A stretch of DNA of 64,000 nucleotides, taken from the NCBI GenBank assembly GCA_965219635.1, contig OZ244783.1, forward strand, positions 1,240,001 through 1,304,000, written 5' to 3'. The position numbers and the translations under genes are program-made. Of this stretch, positions 51,696 through 60,444 are shown piece after piece. The notes under the pieces are model-generated. The model was given only the letters and a program-made list of their open reading frames with translations. It made no database searches and was not told the DNA's origin. This stretch comes from JAPOXR01 sp965219635 (GTDB lineage Bacteria; Pseudomonadota; Alphaproteobacteria; Rhodobacterales; Rhodobacteraceae). Each line of letters begins with the position of its first letter. The stretch's first letter is position 1.

Positions 51696-52199
51696 TCAGG
51701 TCTCCTCACCATCAAAGTAGTCAATGCTGTCTGCAACGCGCCCGATGAACCTGAGATGCGCATTGAAGAAGTTCGGCCCTGGATGGACCGCAATAGCGGC
51801 AAACTTGCCGCTGTCCGGATACTCCACGACTTCGGGATCATTCTTGGTCGAAATCGCCAGGTATTTGAGCGGCTTGGTGCCGGTGTTGATCAACTGGTGA
51901 GCCGTATCGGGACCGCCTCTGGGCGCTGGACAGGCGTCCCCGGGCTTTACCACATATTCGTCTGCTCCGAAGCGATAGGTCCCGTTTCCTTCCAGAATGA
52001 TGAACAACTCGTCATTTCCCAGATGGTTATGAAATGGAAACGCCCGCTTGCCCGGTTCTACCGTGATGTACCGGCAGCCAATTCCAAAATTCTCCAACTT
52101 GTCCGCCATCGGTGCCATTGAAGCGCCAATCCGGTCAGAGTCCGGTGGGCCAATCTGGAACGCCTCTGCTTCAAAGAGATTGTATACGGGTCCTGACAT
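51696..52199 (-). CDS. cupin-domain protein inside suf operon
   Basis: A 167-aa single cupin. The metal motif is visible as GKRAFPFHNHLGNDELFIILEGNG (two His and a Glu), and the second motif as PGDACPAPRGGPDTAHQLINTG with a further His. It would bind Fe, Mn or Zn in a beta-barrel. ATG 52199 has AGGAG 5 nt upstream, which decides the start over a long open frame. It stands between sufB and sufC on the same strand, which I do not know as a standard suf member. An enzyme, metal sensor or bystander role all remain open. Confidence 0.85.
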   Translation of the reverse strand: MSGPVYNLFEAEAFQIGPPDSDRIGASMAPMADKLENFGIGCRYITVEPGKRAFPFHNHLGNDELFIILEGNGTYRFGADEYVVKPGDACPAPRGGPDTAHQLINTGTKPLKYLAISTKNDPEVVEYPDSGKFAAIAVHPGPNFFNAHLRFIGRVADSIDYFDGEET

Positions 52200-52243
52200 C
52201 ATGACTCCTTTCACTCCGGATTTTGGTCCGCTTTCGACAAGCG

Positions 52244-53755
52244 TCAACCGACGGAACCCTCCAGAGAAATCGAAACAAGCTGTTGTGCTTCCATGGCAAA
52301 TTCCATTGGCAACGCTTGGAGGACTTCCCGGCAAAAGCCGTTCACGATCATCGCAACCGCCTCTTCCTCATCAAGACCGCGTTGCCGGCAATAGAACAAC
52401 TGGTCCTCGTCGACCTTGGAAGTCGTCGCCTCATGTTCAACCCGCGAGCTGTTGTTCCTGACTTCGATGTAGGGGACTGTATGCGCGCCACAATGCTCTC
52501 CGATCAGCAAGCTGTCGCACTGCGTATAGTTGCGGCAGTCCGGTGCCTTGGGGTGCACGGACACCAGTCCCCGGTATGTGTTCTGGGCTACCCCTGCGGA
52601 TATGCCCTTGGAAACGATGCGCGACCGCGAGCCACGGCCCAAGTGAACCATCTTGGTGCCGGTGTCGGCTTGCTGCCGATTGTTCGTAATGGCAATCGAA
52701 TAGAACTCTCCGCGCGACTCCCGGCCCCGCAATATGCAGGATGGGTATTTCCACGTTACTGCCGAACCGGTCTCGACCTGCGTCCACATGACCTTTGAAC
52801 GATCACCCCTGCAATCCGCCCGCTTGGTAACGAAGTTGTAGATGCCGCCGCGTCCCTGCTCATCGCCCGGGAACCAGTTCTGAACGGTCGAATACTTGAT
52901 TTCTGAATCTTCGAGCGCCACCAGTTCAACAACGGCCGCATGAAGTTGCGCCGTATCGCGCTGGGGTGCAGTGCACCCTTCAAGGTAGCTTACGTATGCC
53001 CCCTTGTCGGCGATTATCAGGGTTCGCTCAAACTGCCCTGTGTCCTTGGCGTTGATCCGGAAATACGTAGACAACTCCATCGGACACCTGACCCCGGGCG
53101 GCACATAGACAAACGAACCGTCCGAAAAAACCGCCGAATTAAGCGTTGCGAAATAGTTGTCGTTCATGGGGACAACGGAACCGAGATACTTCCTCACCAG
53201 TTCCGGATGTTCCTTCACTGCCTCCGAAATCGAACAGAATATCACACCGGCCTTGGCCAGTTCTTCCTTGAATGTTGTGCCAACGGACACTGAATCGAAT
53301 ACGGCATCGACGGCAACCTTGCGTGCCCCGGCCGGAGTTCCCTCGCTTCCCTCAACGCCGGCCAGCAGCATCTGCTCTCGGAGCGGGATGCCCAGTTTCT
53401 CGTATGTTTCCAACAGCTTGGGATCAACTTCATCAAGTGATTTCGGTTTCTTCTCAAGGCTCTTGGGTTTGGCATAGAAATACTGGTCCTGGTAGTCGAT
53501 CGCCGGGTAATTCACCATTGCCCAGCTCGGTTCGACCATCCCGCACCAGCGCTCGTAAGCTTGCAACCGCCAATCGGTAAGCCACTCGGGCTCGCTGTTC
53601 TTCTGCGAGATCAGCTTGACGATGTCCTCATTCACGCCCTTGGGCGCGTAGTCCATTTCAATCTCGGTTTCCCAGCCATGGCGATAGGACTCGCCGACCG
53701 AACGGACTGCTTCGACCGTTTCGACGTCAATGCCTTCCCGGATATTCGTATCCAC
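52244..53755 (-). CDS. sufB: Fe-S assembly scaffold protein SufB
   Basis: A 503-aa core scaffold on which clusters are built. Family motifs include PEWLTDWRLQAYERW, DGSFVYVPPGVRCPMELSTYFRIN, YLEGCTAPQRDTAQLHAAVVEL, GSAVTWKYPSCIL and CDSLLIGEHCGAHTVPYIE, which hold the conserved cysteine and histidine ligands. It follows the desulfurase gene by 30 bp and precedes the cupin by 44 bp. Confidence 0.97.
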   Translation of the reverse strand: MDTNIREGIDVETVEAVRSVGESYRHGWETEIEMDYAPKGVNEDIVKLISQKNSEPEWLTDWRLQAYERWCGMVEPSWAMVNYPAIDYQDQYFYAKPKSLEKKPKSLDEVDPKLLETYEKLGIPLREQMLLAGVEGSEGTPAGARKVAVDAVFDSVSVGTTFKEELAKAGVIFCSISEAVKEHPELVRKYLGSVVPMNDNYFATLNSAVFSDGSFVYVPPGVRCPMELSTYFRINAKDTGQFERTLIIADKGAYVSYLEGCTAPQRDTAQLHAAVVELVALEDSEIKYSTVQNWFPGDEQGRGGIYNFVTKRADCRGDRSKVMWTQVETGSAVTWKYPSCILRGRESRGEFYSIAITNNRQQADTGTKMVHLGRGSRSRIVSKGISAGVAQNTYRGLVSVHPKAPDCRNYTQCDSLLIGEHCGAHTVPYIEVRNNSSRVEHEATTSKVDEDQLFYCRQRGLDEEEAVAMIVNGFCREVLQALPMEFAMEAQQLVSISLEGSVG

Positions 53756-53785
53756 TGTCTGTCTACCTCTGTAAAAGCTGCCTAT

Positions 53786-54868
53786 TCACGCCGCCTGAAC
53801 TCCCAGACCTTCAAAATCCCGGGACCGCCTCCTCATGCCGAGTTCGCGGCGGCACCGTAGCCACGCATCGGCAAATCGCATAACGTCACTCCGCTTTGTC
53901 CCGGGTCCGATTGAAACCCTGATTGCTGTTGCGCCCACCGCGTCTGAAACCAAGCCGCGCAGCGCATTGCGCTCCCTCACCTTGCCTGAGGAGCAGGCCG
54001 ACCCGGCGGAAATAGCAAACCCGTCAAGGTCCATCTGGATGACCTGCATTTCACTCTTCCAGCCGGGCACTGCAAAGCAGCTCGTATTCGGGAGTCGGTC
54101 CGCCTCTTTCCCGACGATGATGACACCCTGTTCTGCGTCCAGAAGCCTTGCCTCCAGCGCATCCCTGTATTCCGCGACCTCTTCCCAGTCGCCTTGCCGC
54201 ACATCCCTTGCAGCGGCCCTCAATGCGGCATCGAAACCTGCAATTGCAACCACGTTTTCGGTCCCTGAACGCCTTCCCAACTCCTGACCGCCGCCCCGTT
54301 GCCTTGCTAGAACCTCCCGGCCCTCTGACAGTACAAGCGCTCCAATTCCCTTCGGCCCGCCAAACTTGTGTGCAGAGATGATAGCGGCGCGTGCCTTTTT
54401 CAATTGGCGCGACACCGGAATCTTCCCTACCGCCTGAGTCGCGTCAGTTACATCAATTCCTTCCGGCAAGTCCTGAAGTATGCCTGTTTCGCTGTTCGCC
54501 AATTGCAGGGAACTATCCCCAGGTTCATCGACTTTGACCCTGCCATGCGGATCCAAAGCCAGGTCAGGCGTAGTCCAGGCAAGCACCGCCTCATGTTCAA
54601 TGGGTGCAGAACGGAGATTGCGTCCGGCGAGGGCAAGCGCAGCAGCTTCAGTGGCGCCAGACGTGAACACAACATTCCCGGCATCCACCCCAAGTTCTGA
54701 TGCAATGCCTGCCCGCGCACTCTCAATGATCGACCGCGCAGCCCGGCCCTCTTTGTGGACCGAGGATGGATTGCCGACCACATCGAGGGCCGAAATCATG
54801 GCTGCGCGTGCTTCAGGCCTCAACGGCGACGTGGCATTCCAATCGAGATAGACACGTTCGCCCATCAA
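53786..54868 (-). CDS. cysteine desulfurase, IscS/NifS group
   Basis: A 360-aa PLP enzyme of group I. It begins VYLDWNATSPLRPEARAAM, has VVFTSGATEAAALAL, the PLP lysine in IISAHKFGGPKGIGAL and the catalytic cysteine in SAGSACSSGKVRERNAL. Its ATG overlaps the iscR stop by 4 bp. The suf operon therefore carries two desulfurases, this one and SufS, an arrangement known from Rhodobacterales. It is shorter than E. coli IscS (404 aa) and lacks the long C-terminal extension. Confidence 0.94.
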   Translation of the reverse strand: MMGERVYLDWNATSPLRPEARAAMISALDVVGNPSSVHKEGRAARSIIESARAGIASELGVDAGNVVFTSGATEAAALALAGRNLRSAPIEHEAVLAWTTPDLALDPHGRVKVDEPGDSSLQLANSETGILQDLPEGIDVTDATQAVGKIPVSRQLKKARAAIISAHKFGGPKGIGALVLSEGREVLARQRGGGQELGRRSGTENVVAIAGFDAALRAAARDVRQGDWEEVAEYRDALEARLLDAEQGVIIVGKEADRLPNTSCFAVPGWKSEMQVIQMDLDGFAISAGSACSSGKVRERNALRGLVSDAVGATAIRVSIGPGTKRSDVMRFADAWLRCRRELGMRRRSRDFEGLGVQAA

Positions 54869-55323
54869 TCATCCACCAGTCGCAACAAGTTGGGCACCGC
54901 TGGGCACGGCGCCAGTTCGTTCCTGACGATGTCTGACAACCGGATCTTGTGAAAGAAGACATACATCTGCGCCGAAAGCCCCTCCCAAAGCCGGTTGGTC
55001 AAGGATTGAGCGCGCGAGCCTGAATTGCCCCCTGCCAGCGCAAAACCCCGGGACATTGCATCTATGTCTTCATCCACGGCCTCGAGTACCTGCGACACCC
55101 GTATGTCTTCGGCACTCGCAGCAAGCCGGTAGCCACCGCCCGGCCCTCTTACCGACTCTACCAGGCCTGCCCGGCGCAACTTGCCGAACAACTGTTCAAG
55201 ATAGGTCAGAGAAATGTTCTGGCGTTCTGAAATCTCCGTGAGCGTCACGTACTGATCTCCCGCTTCCAAGGCGAGATCTGCCAATGCAACCATTGCGTAA
55301 CGTCCCCGGGTGCTCAATTTCAT
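54865..55323 (-). CDS. iscR: Rrf2/IscR-family regulator with a single cysteine
   Basis: A 152-aa regulator with a winged helix: KLSTRGRYAMVALADLALE, ISERQNISLTYLEQLFGKLR and VRGPGGGYRLA. E. coli IscR binds [2Fe-2S] through three cysteines in the segment that here reads DAMSRGFALAGGNSGSR, with none. The only cysteine is Cys140. Rhodobacter sphaeroides IscR is also described as having a non-standard ligation, so cluster sensing may still occur. It heads the suf operon, with an Irr-type box 77 bp before its start. Confidence 0.92.
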   Translation of the reverse strand: MKLSTRGRYAMVALADLALEAGDQYVTLTEISERQNISLTYLEQLFGKLRRAGLVESVRGPGGGYRLAASAEDIRVSQVLEAVDEDIDAMSRGFALAGGNSGSRAQSLTNRLWEGLSAQMYVFFHKIRLSDIVRNELAPCPAVPNLLRLVDD

Positions 55324-55399
55324 TGGTACTGTCCGCAGTTCATTGACGGTTTGCCAGCCGTGAACTAGACTGCGCGTCTTGGCGGCATCGTCTGCCAGA

Positions 55400-55414
55400 T
55401 TAGAATCATTCTAA
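55400..55414. promoter_or_regulatory. ICE-type Irr-binding site at the suf promoter
   Basis: TTAGAATCATTCTAA is a perfect palindrome matching the iron control element (TTTAGAA and TTCTAAA half sites) bound by Irr in alphaproteobacteria. It lies between divergent iscR and the hydrolase gene, 77 bp and 68 bp from their starts. Irr would repress suf under iron limitation or shape it with IscR. Both genes might be affected. Confidence 0.75.
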
Positions 55415-55481
55415 AGTTCTGCCGCTGGCTGGTCAAGCAAACCGGCCGGTCGAACTTTGCCTCAGGGAGACCGGCCAACCC

Positions 55482-56141
55482 ATGCCAGAGATCATTTTTT
55501 CCGGTCCCGACGGACGCCTGGAAGGAAGGTACCACCCGCAGGAACACAAAGACGCACCAGTTGCCATAATACTGCATCCCGACCCGAACTATGGCGGGAC
55601 GATGAACAACAAGGTCGTCTACAACTTGCACTACTGCTTCCACCGTCTCGGCTTTGCAGTGCTGCGTTTCAATTTCCGCGGTGTTGGCAGAAGCCAGCGA
55701 GGGCCCGCCTTCGAAGTCGGCGTGGGTGAACTGGCGGACGCCGCATCTGCGCTTGATTATGTCCAGTCGCAAAACCCGAATTCCAAAGACTGCTGGGTCG
55801 CAGGATTTTCGTTCGGCGCGTGGATTGGAATGCAACTGCTGATGCGCAGACCCGAAATCACCGGATTTGTATCGGTGGCTCCGCCGACCAACCGGTTCGA
55901 CTTCTCCTTTCTGGCTCCCTGCCCCTCTTCCGGCCTGATCATTAACGGCACAGAGGACATGATTGCGCCGGCAGCATCGATCCAGCAGTTGGTTACAAAG
56001 CTGCAGGACCAAAGGGGCATCGAGCTCACTCATGTACTGGTCGAAGGCGCTGGCCACTTCTTCGAGAACGATCACATGAAGCAACTGGTCGGAAACGTCG
56101 CCAAATACGTTACGCGGCGCCTCTCGGAGGATACCCGGTAG
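55482..56141 (+). CDS. alpha/beta hydrolase
   Basis: A 219-aa hydrolase. The nucleophile elbow is VAGFSFGAWIG (Gly-x-Ser-x-Gly), the acid is likely Asp in INGTEDMI, and the histidine is in VEGAGHFFEND. The oxyanion region is ILHPDPNYGGTMNNKVVYNL, and FNFRGVGRS matches a subgroup of small dienelactone-hydrolase-like proteins common in alphas. The substrate is unknown. It is divergent from iscR across the Irr-type box and could share iron control. Confidence 0.9.
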   Translation: MPEIIFSGPDGRLEGRYHPQEHKDAPVAIILHPDPNYGGTMNNKVVYNLHYCFHRLGFAVLRFNFRGVGRSQRGPAFEVGVGELADAASALDYVQSQNPNSKDCWVAGFSFGAWIGMQLLMRRPEITGFVSVAPPTNRFDFSFLAPCPSSGLIINGTEDMIAPAASIQQLVTKLQDQRGIELTHVLVEGAGHFFENDHMKQLVGNVAKYVTRRLSEDTR

Positions 56142-56274
56142 GTGGTGCCTGAATCCGCCACGCAATGCACCACTGCAAGGGCTGCCCGCCTGCTCGGCCA
56201 GTACCTGCTATCAGCCCAATAACCAGTTGCTGCCAGTCTCTTGGCCCTGGGTTGGCGCCATGCAGCAGCCTTTC

Positions 56275-56739
56275 TCAGGCAGTGGTGCCGCCGCCGCCAA
56301 ACTTGTGCCGGGCGTGTTCTTCAAACGCATTCACGATCCTTGAAACAACGTGATCGAGAAGACTCTCCGCAAAGACAGTCATGATACGGGTCTTGAACTC
56401 GAACTCGGCATCATACTCGACACGTGACCTTTGGCTGCCCAGGTCCGTAAACCGCCACTCACTGTTCAGTTTCCGCAATGGCCCCTTGATATAGCGTACC
56501 GTGATCCGTGAATTGTCCGGATCCAGCGTCACCCGGGACACGAGAGTCTCCCTGAAAACCTTGATGGAAACGACGAGATCAGCAACCAGTATCTCCAAGT
56601 TGCCCTCCTTTTGCCGCGACCTGATCCTTGCCGCCCGGCACCATGGGATAAACTCGGGATAGCTTTCGATGTCGGATACGAGCCCGAACATCTGGCTTGC
56701 CGCGAAAGGGACATCCCGGGACTCACCGTGCGTCGGCAT
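56275..56739 (-). CDS. COQ10/RatA-type START-domain protein
   Basis: A 154-aa protein of the polyketide cyclase/START family, known as COQ10 in mitochondria and labelled RatA in enterobacteria. It has VPFAASQMFGLVSDIESYPEFIPWC at the start and AEFEFKTRIMTVFAESLLDHVVSRIVNAFEEHA at the end. The likely role is binding ubiquinone and aiding respiratory function. ATG 56739 (MPTHGESRDV) fits the family start. It follows lipA by 90 bp, the usual order in Alphaproteobacteria. Confidence 0.92.
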   Translation of the reverse strand: MPTHGESRDVPFAASQMFGLVSDIESYPEFIPWCRAARIRSRQKEGNLEILVADLVVSIKVFRETLVSRVTLDPDNSRITVRYIKGPLRKLNSEWRFTDLGSQRSRVEYDAEFEFKTRIMTVFAESLLDHVVSRIVNAFEEHARHKFGGGGTTA

Positions 56740-56829
56740 GGGCACCGCAAGGAACCGCGTACAGCTGGCTCCTGTCAATTCCAGGATGGACGGAGCACAT
56801 TCCTGATCGGCCGGATGCAACAGGCGGCA

Positions 56830-57768
56830 TCAGGACATGGCGCTCAACTGTTGGCGGGCAAGGCGCAATTTCTGGAAGTCCTCGTCGGCATGATAACTGG
56901 ACCGCGTAAGCGGCGTCGCCGACACCATCAAAAACCCTTTTCCCCTAGCCGCAGTCTCATAGGCCTCGAAGCTGTCCGGATGAACAAACTCCATTACCGG
57001 ATGGTGCTTTCTTGTCGGCTGGAGGTACTGCCCGATTGTAAGGAAATCCACATCGGCGACACGCAGATCGTCCATCACTTGGACGATTTCGGTACGGGAT
57101 TCACCTAAACCGACCATCAACCCGGACTTTGTGAACATGTCCGGGGCCCTTTCCTTGACCATCTGGAGGAGCCTGAGCGAGGCAAAATAGCGGGCACCCG
57201 GACGGACGGACGGATAGAGTGATGGCACCGTTTCCAGGTTGTGATTGAATACGTCGGGACGCGCATCGACAATGTCATGGACAACCGACGGATCGCATCT
57301 GAGGAAGTCGGGAGTCAGTATCTCGATCGTGGTCTTTGGCGACTTTCTGCGTATTGCGCGAATTGTCCGCACAAAGTGCTCAGCGCCGCCATCCTCCAAG
57401 TCATCGCGGTCAACGCTGGTAACCACGACATGGTTTAAGCCAAGCTTTGCCACGGCATCGGCGACACGTGCAGGTTCGAACACATCCGGCTTGTCGGGCC
57501 TGCCAGTAGCAACGTTGCAGAAACTGCAGCCCCGGGTGCAAATGTCGCCAAGTATCATGAATGTCGCATGACCATGGCTCCAGCATTCCCCGACATTCGG
57601 ACACGAAGCTTCCTGGCAAACTGTGGTCAGGTTATGGGCGATAATCGTATCAAGCGTTTGCCGGTATCCTGAGGAAACAGGCGCCTTGACCCGAATCCAG
57701 GGCGGCTTTCGGGGCGCTTCCGTGCTCGGCCGATGGGCCTTTTCAGGATGACGGGCTTGCTGTTTCAT
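56830..57768 (-). CDS. lipA: lipoyl synthase
   Basis: A 312-aa radical-SAM enzyme that inserts two sulfurs into octanoyl groups on lipoyl domains. The auxiliary cluster cysteines are in CQEASCPNVGECW, the SAM cluster in CTRGCSFCNVATG, and the C-terminal motif is LTRSSYHADEDF, where the serine ligates the auxiliary cluster. All expected ligands are present. It needs Fe-S clusters made by the nearby suf genes. Confidence 0.97.
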   Translation of the reverse strand: MKQQARHPEKAHRPSTEAPRKPPWIRVKAPVSSGYRQTLDTIIAHNLTTVCQEASCPNVGECWSHGHATFMILGDICTRGCSFCNVATGRPDKPDVFEPARVADAVAKLGLNHVVVTSVDRDDLEDGGAEHFVRTIRAIRRKSPKTTIEILTPDFLRCDPSVVHDIVDARPDVFNHNLETVPSLYPSVRPGARYFASLRLLQMVKERAPDMFTKSGLMVGLGESRTEIVQVMDDLRVADVDFLTIGQYLQPTRKHHPVMEFVHPDSFEAYETAARGKGFLMVSATPLTRSSYHADEDFQKLRLARQQLSAMS

Positions 57769-57945
57769 CTGCGGCCAATTCTACTTTACGGAGCGTTTAG
57801 CTGACAGGCGCCGAATTGCCAATCTCAGCGTGCCGCAACCAGGCTTTCCGAAGGCGCTTTTGCCGTCCGGCCAGGAAACTCAACTGCCAGGACGTGGACG
57901 CTCTACGAGTTTGTCACCCTTCAACAACTGCTGCTGCCCCGCGCT

Positions 57946-58689
57946 TCAATCGCCGGTTGCGTTCGCCGGTGCGCCTCCGAGGAATACAGAACGGATTCGT
58001 TCGTCTTCGATGACTTCCACTGGATCACCTTCCATCACCTTGCGCCCAAGATCCATGACGACCGCACGGTCCGACACTGCCAGGCCTCCGCGAATGTTCT
58101 GCTCAACCATCAGAATTGCAATGCCTTTCCCGGCCAGGCTTCGTATGGTCTGGAAGACTTCGCTCATCATTTTCGGAGAGAGACCGAGCGACGGCTCATC
58201 AACGAGCAGCACGGCCGGCTCGGCAACCAGGACCATAGCCATTTCCAGCATCTGCTGCTCTCCGCCGCTCAGGTTCCCGGCTGTCAAATTCGATTTCTCC
58301 TGCAAGACCGGGAAGGAACTGAGTTGTCTTTGAATGGCGTCGTTGGCAGCCGACCTTTCCAATGTGTAGGCCGCCAATTGCATGTTTTCGGCTACACTGA
58401 GGTGTGCAAAGTTGCAGCGTCCCTGTGGCACGAGTGACAATCCTTGCGCCATGCGGGCTGCTGGGGTGAGCCTGTGAAGGGGTTTGCCCCTCATGGTCAA
58501 TGTACCATGGAACCTTTTTGCAGTGCCAAAGATGCTTCGCAACAGCGTCGACTTGCCAGCACCATTCGATCCGATGACACAAGTGATGGAACCCGGCTCA
58601 AGGCCAAGGTCGAACGAACGCACAATTGGTTCGTCCAGATAGCCGCACGACCACTCCTTCAGTTCAAGAACTGGGTCCTGTCCTGTCAT
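57946..58689 (-). CDS. livF: branched-chain amino acid-type ABC ATPase LivF
   Basis: A 247-aa ATPase with Walker A GSNGAGKSTLLRSIFG, signature LSGGEQQMLEMAMVL and Walker B VLLVDEPSLGLSP. ATG 58689 overlaps the livG stop by 4 bp, which decides the start over a 30-codon longer frame. It is the last gene of the livJHMGF run. The transporter type takes up branched-chain amino acids but also other amino acids, amides or urea, so the solute is uncertain. Confidence 0.93.
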   Translation of the reverse strand: MTGQDPVLELKEWSCGYLDEPIVRSFDLGLEPGSITCVIGSNGAGKSTLLRSIFGTAKRFHGTLTMRGKPLHRLTPAARMAQGLSLVPQGRCNFAHLSVAENMQLAAYTLERSAANDAIQRQLSSFPVLQEKSNLTAGNLSGGEQQMLEMAMVLVAEPAVLLVDEPSLGLSPKMMSEVFQTIRSLAGKGIAILMVEQNIRGGLAVSDRAVVMDLGRKVMEGDPVEVIEDERIRSVFLGGAPANATGD

Positions 58690-59465
58690 TGCCTGCGATC
58701 CACCTGGGCGCTTCCGATATACGCTTCCAGCACCCTCTGGTTTGTCCTGATGAGCGATGGAGGGCCGTCCGCAATGCAATTTCCCAGATCCAGCACGATG
58801 ACCCGGTCGCAGAGCCCCATTATGAAGTCCATGTTGTGGTCAACGACAAGCTGGGTAACGCCCCGCGCGTTGAACTCCCTGAGCAACTTGCCAATCCGTA
58901 TGATCATCGCAGGATTGACCCCGGCAACCGGCTCGTCAAGGAACGAAAGGCGGGGCTCATTGATCATGGCGCCTGCGATCGCAAGCAGCTTCCTCTGACC
59001 GTATGACAGTATGTCCACGGGCGCGTCGGTGAGGTGGGCCAGTCCTACCGTGTCGAGCAGGCCATGTGCGCGATCGATCGTTGCTTTTTCGACAGCCCGC
59101 AGCTGCGGTGTCTGAAACAGGCTGCCAAACCAACCGACTGAGTCGAACTCCTGGCAGGCAACACAGAGATTTTCCAGGACGCTCAGCCGGCCGTATGCCT
59201 GAATTGCCTGGAAGGTGCGTGCAACACCAGCGCGTGCGATCCGGTGGCGCCTTGAGGCCGTCAGTTCATGGCCGGACAGGAACCAGGAACCAGAATCCGC
59301 TTTCTCGAACCCCGTCAGGCAGTCAATAGTCGTGGACTTGCCCGAACCGTTGGGGCCAACGAGTCCCACAATCGCGCCTTCCTCGAGTGCGAAAGACAGA
59401 TCATTGACAGCGGGCACCCCTGCATAGGCCTTGCACAGCCCCTCGACCTGAAAGAACGGCGTCAT
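58686..59465 (-). CDS. livG: branched-chain amino acid-type ABC ATPase LivG
   Basis: A 259-aa ATPase with Walker A GPNGSGKSTTIDCLTG, signature LSYGQRKLLAIAGAM and Walker B LSFLDEPVAGVNP. It ends LDLGNCIADGPPSLIR with the usual LivG C-terminus. It overlaps livM and livF by 4 bp each, so the three are tightly coupled. Confidence 0.93.
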   Translation of the reverse strand: MTPFFQVEGLCKAYAGVPAVNDLSFALEEGAIVGLVGPNGSGKSTTIDCLTGFEKADSGSWFLSGHELTASRRHRIARAGVARTFQAIQAYGRLSVLENLCVACQEFDSVGWFGSLFQTPQLRAVEKATIDRAHGLLDTVGLAHLTDAPVDILSYGQRKLLAIAGAMINEPRLSFLDEPVAGVNPAMIIRIGKLLREFNARGVTQLVVDHNMDFIMGLCDRVIVLDLGNCIADGPPSLIRTNQRVLEAYIGSAQVDRRQ

Positions 59466-60442
59466 TTTTGCCGGCCTCCGGCTTCAACCATCCTGCTGCG
59501 CCATTGCGCAACTTTCCGCTGCCGCAGGAATCCGGCAATGCCTTCTGGCATCAGGAGCATCACGGTGATCAATACCCCTCCGTAGATGACCAATCGCAAT
59601 TCGTTACCCATTCTGAGAATTTCGGGAACAACCGAGAATACGATTGCCGAAGCAACAACCGGCCAGAAGCTGCCGGCGCCTCCGACTATGACCATGATCA
59701 GCATCGCCTCGGTGTAGTAGAAGTGAAAGATCGACGGGTCCACGATCGTCAAATAGAGGCAGAACATGCCGCCGGCGATTCCGGTAAAGAACGCCGAAAA
59801 TGCGAACGCCAGCAGTTTGTAATGCAGCACATTCAAGCCATGAGAATGCGCTAGGGGTTCGTTCTCGCGAATTGCGACAAACGCTCTTCCTATGCGGGAC
59901 ACAAGAAGAGCCCGGGTTGCGCCAATGGTGATCAGAGTCCAGCACAGGATCGGATAGTAGAAGCGGTGATCGGTATCGAAGACCACTGGTTCCAAACCGA
60001 AAATCGCAAGATCCAGCGGAGGAAGTCCCGGTATGCCCATTGCTCCTCGTGTCACCGACGTCCAGTCGAATGCGATTTGTTCAAGAACAAGAGCGAACAC
60101 CAGGCTGGTAATCGCAAAGGAATGCCGCGAAACCCGGAACGCGGCAAATCCCACAACCAGGCTCGCAACAGAGGCAAGGATGCCACCGCACAAGACTGCC
60201 AGCCAGGGAGACACATCCAATGCTGTTGTCAGGATGGCGACGGTATATGCACTCAGCCCCCAGAACGCGACCTGGCAAAGCGAGAGCAGGCCCACATAGC
60301 CGTAGACAAGGTTCAATCCGACTGCGAGCACGCAAAAGACACAGGCGCTCACAGCAATGGACATATGGTAGGGGGAAGCAATGAATGCCGGCATTGCCAT
60401 CAACGCGACGACGATGACTCCGTAAAGAGGCAACCTTGCCAT
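59462..60442 (-). CDS. livM: branched-chain amino acid-type ABC permease LivM
   Basis: A 326-aa permease with eight to ten membrane segments. The EAA-like loop is IGRAFVAIRENEPLAHSHGLNV, and GLNLVYGYVGLLSLCQVAFWGLSAY is the family signature. ATG 60442 stands 2 bp after the livH stop and fixes the start, the long N-terminal extension of the open frame being spurious. Confidence 0.93.
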   Translation of the reverse strand: MARLPLYGVIVVALMAMPAFIASPYHMSIAVSACVFCVLAVGLNLVYGYVGLLSLCQVAFWGLSAYTVAILTTALDVSPWLAVLCGGILASVASLVVGFAAFRVSRHSFAITSLVFALVLEQIAFDWTSVTRGAMGIPGLPPLDLAIFGLEPVVFDTDHRFYYPILCWTLITIGATRALLVSRIGRAFVAIRENEPLAHSHGLNVLHYKLLAFAFSAFFTGIAGGMFCLYLTIVDPSIFHFYYTEAMLIMVIVGGAGSFWPVVASAIVFSVVPEILRMGNELRLVIYGGVLITVMLLMPEGIAGFLRQRKVAQWRSRMVEAGGRQK

Positions 60443-60444
60443 GT

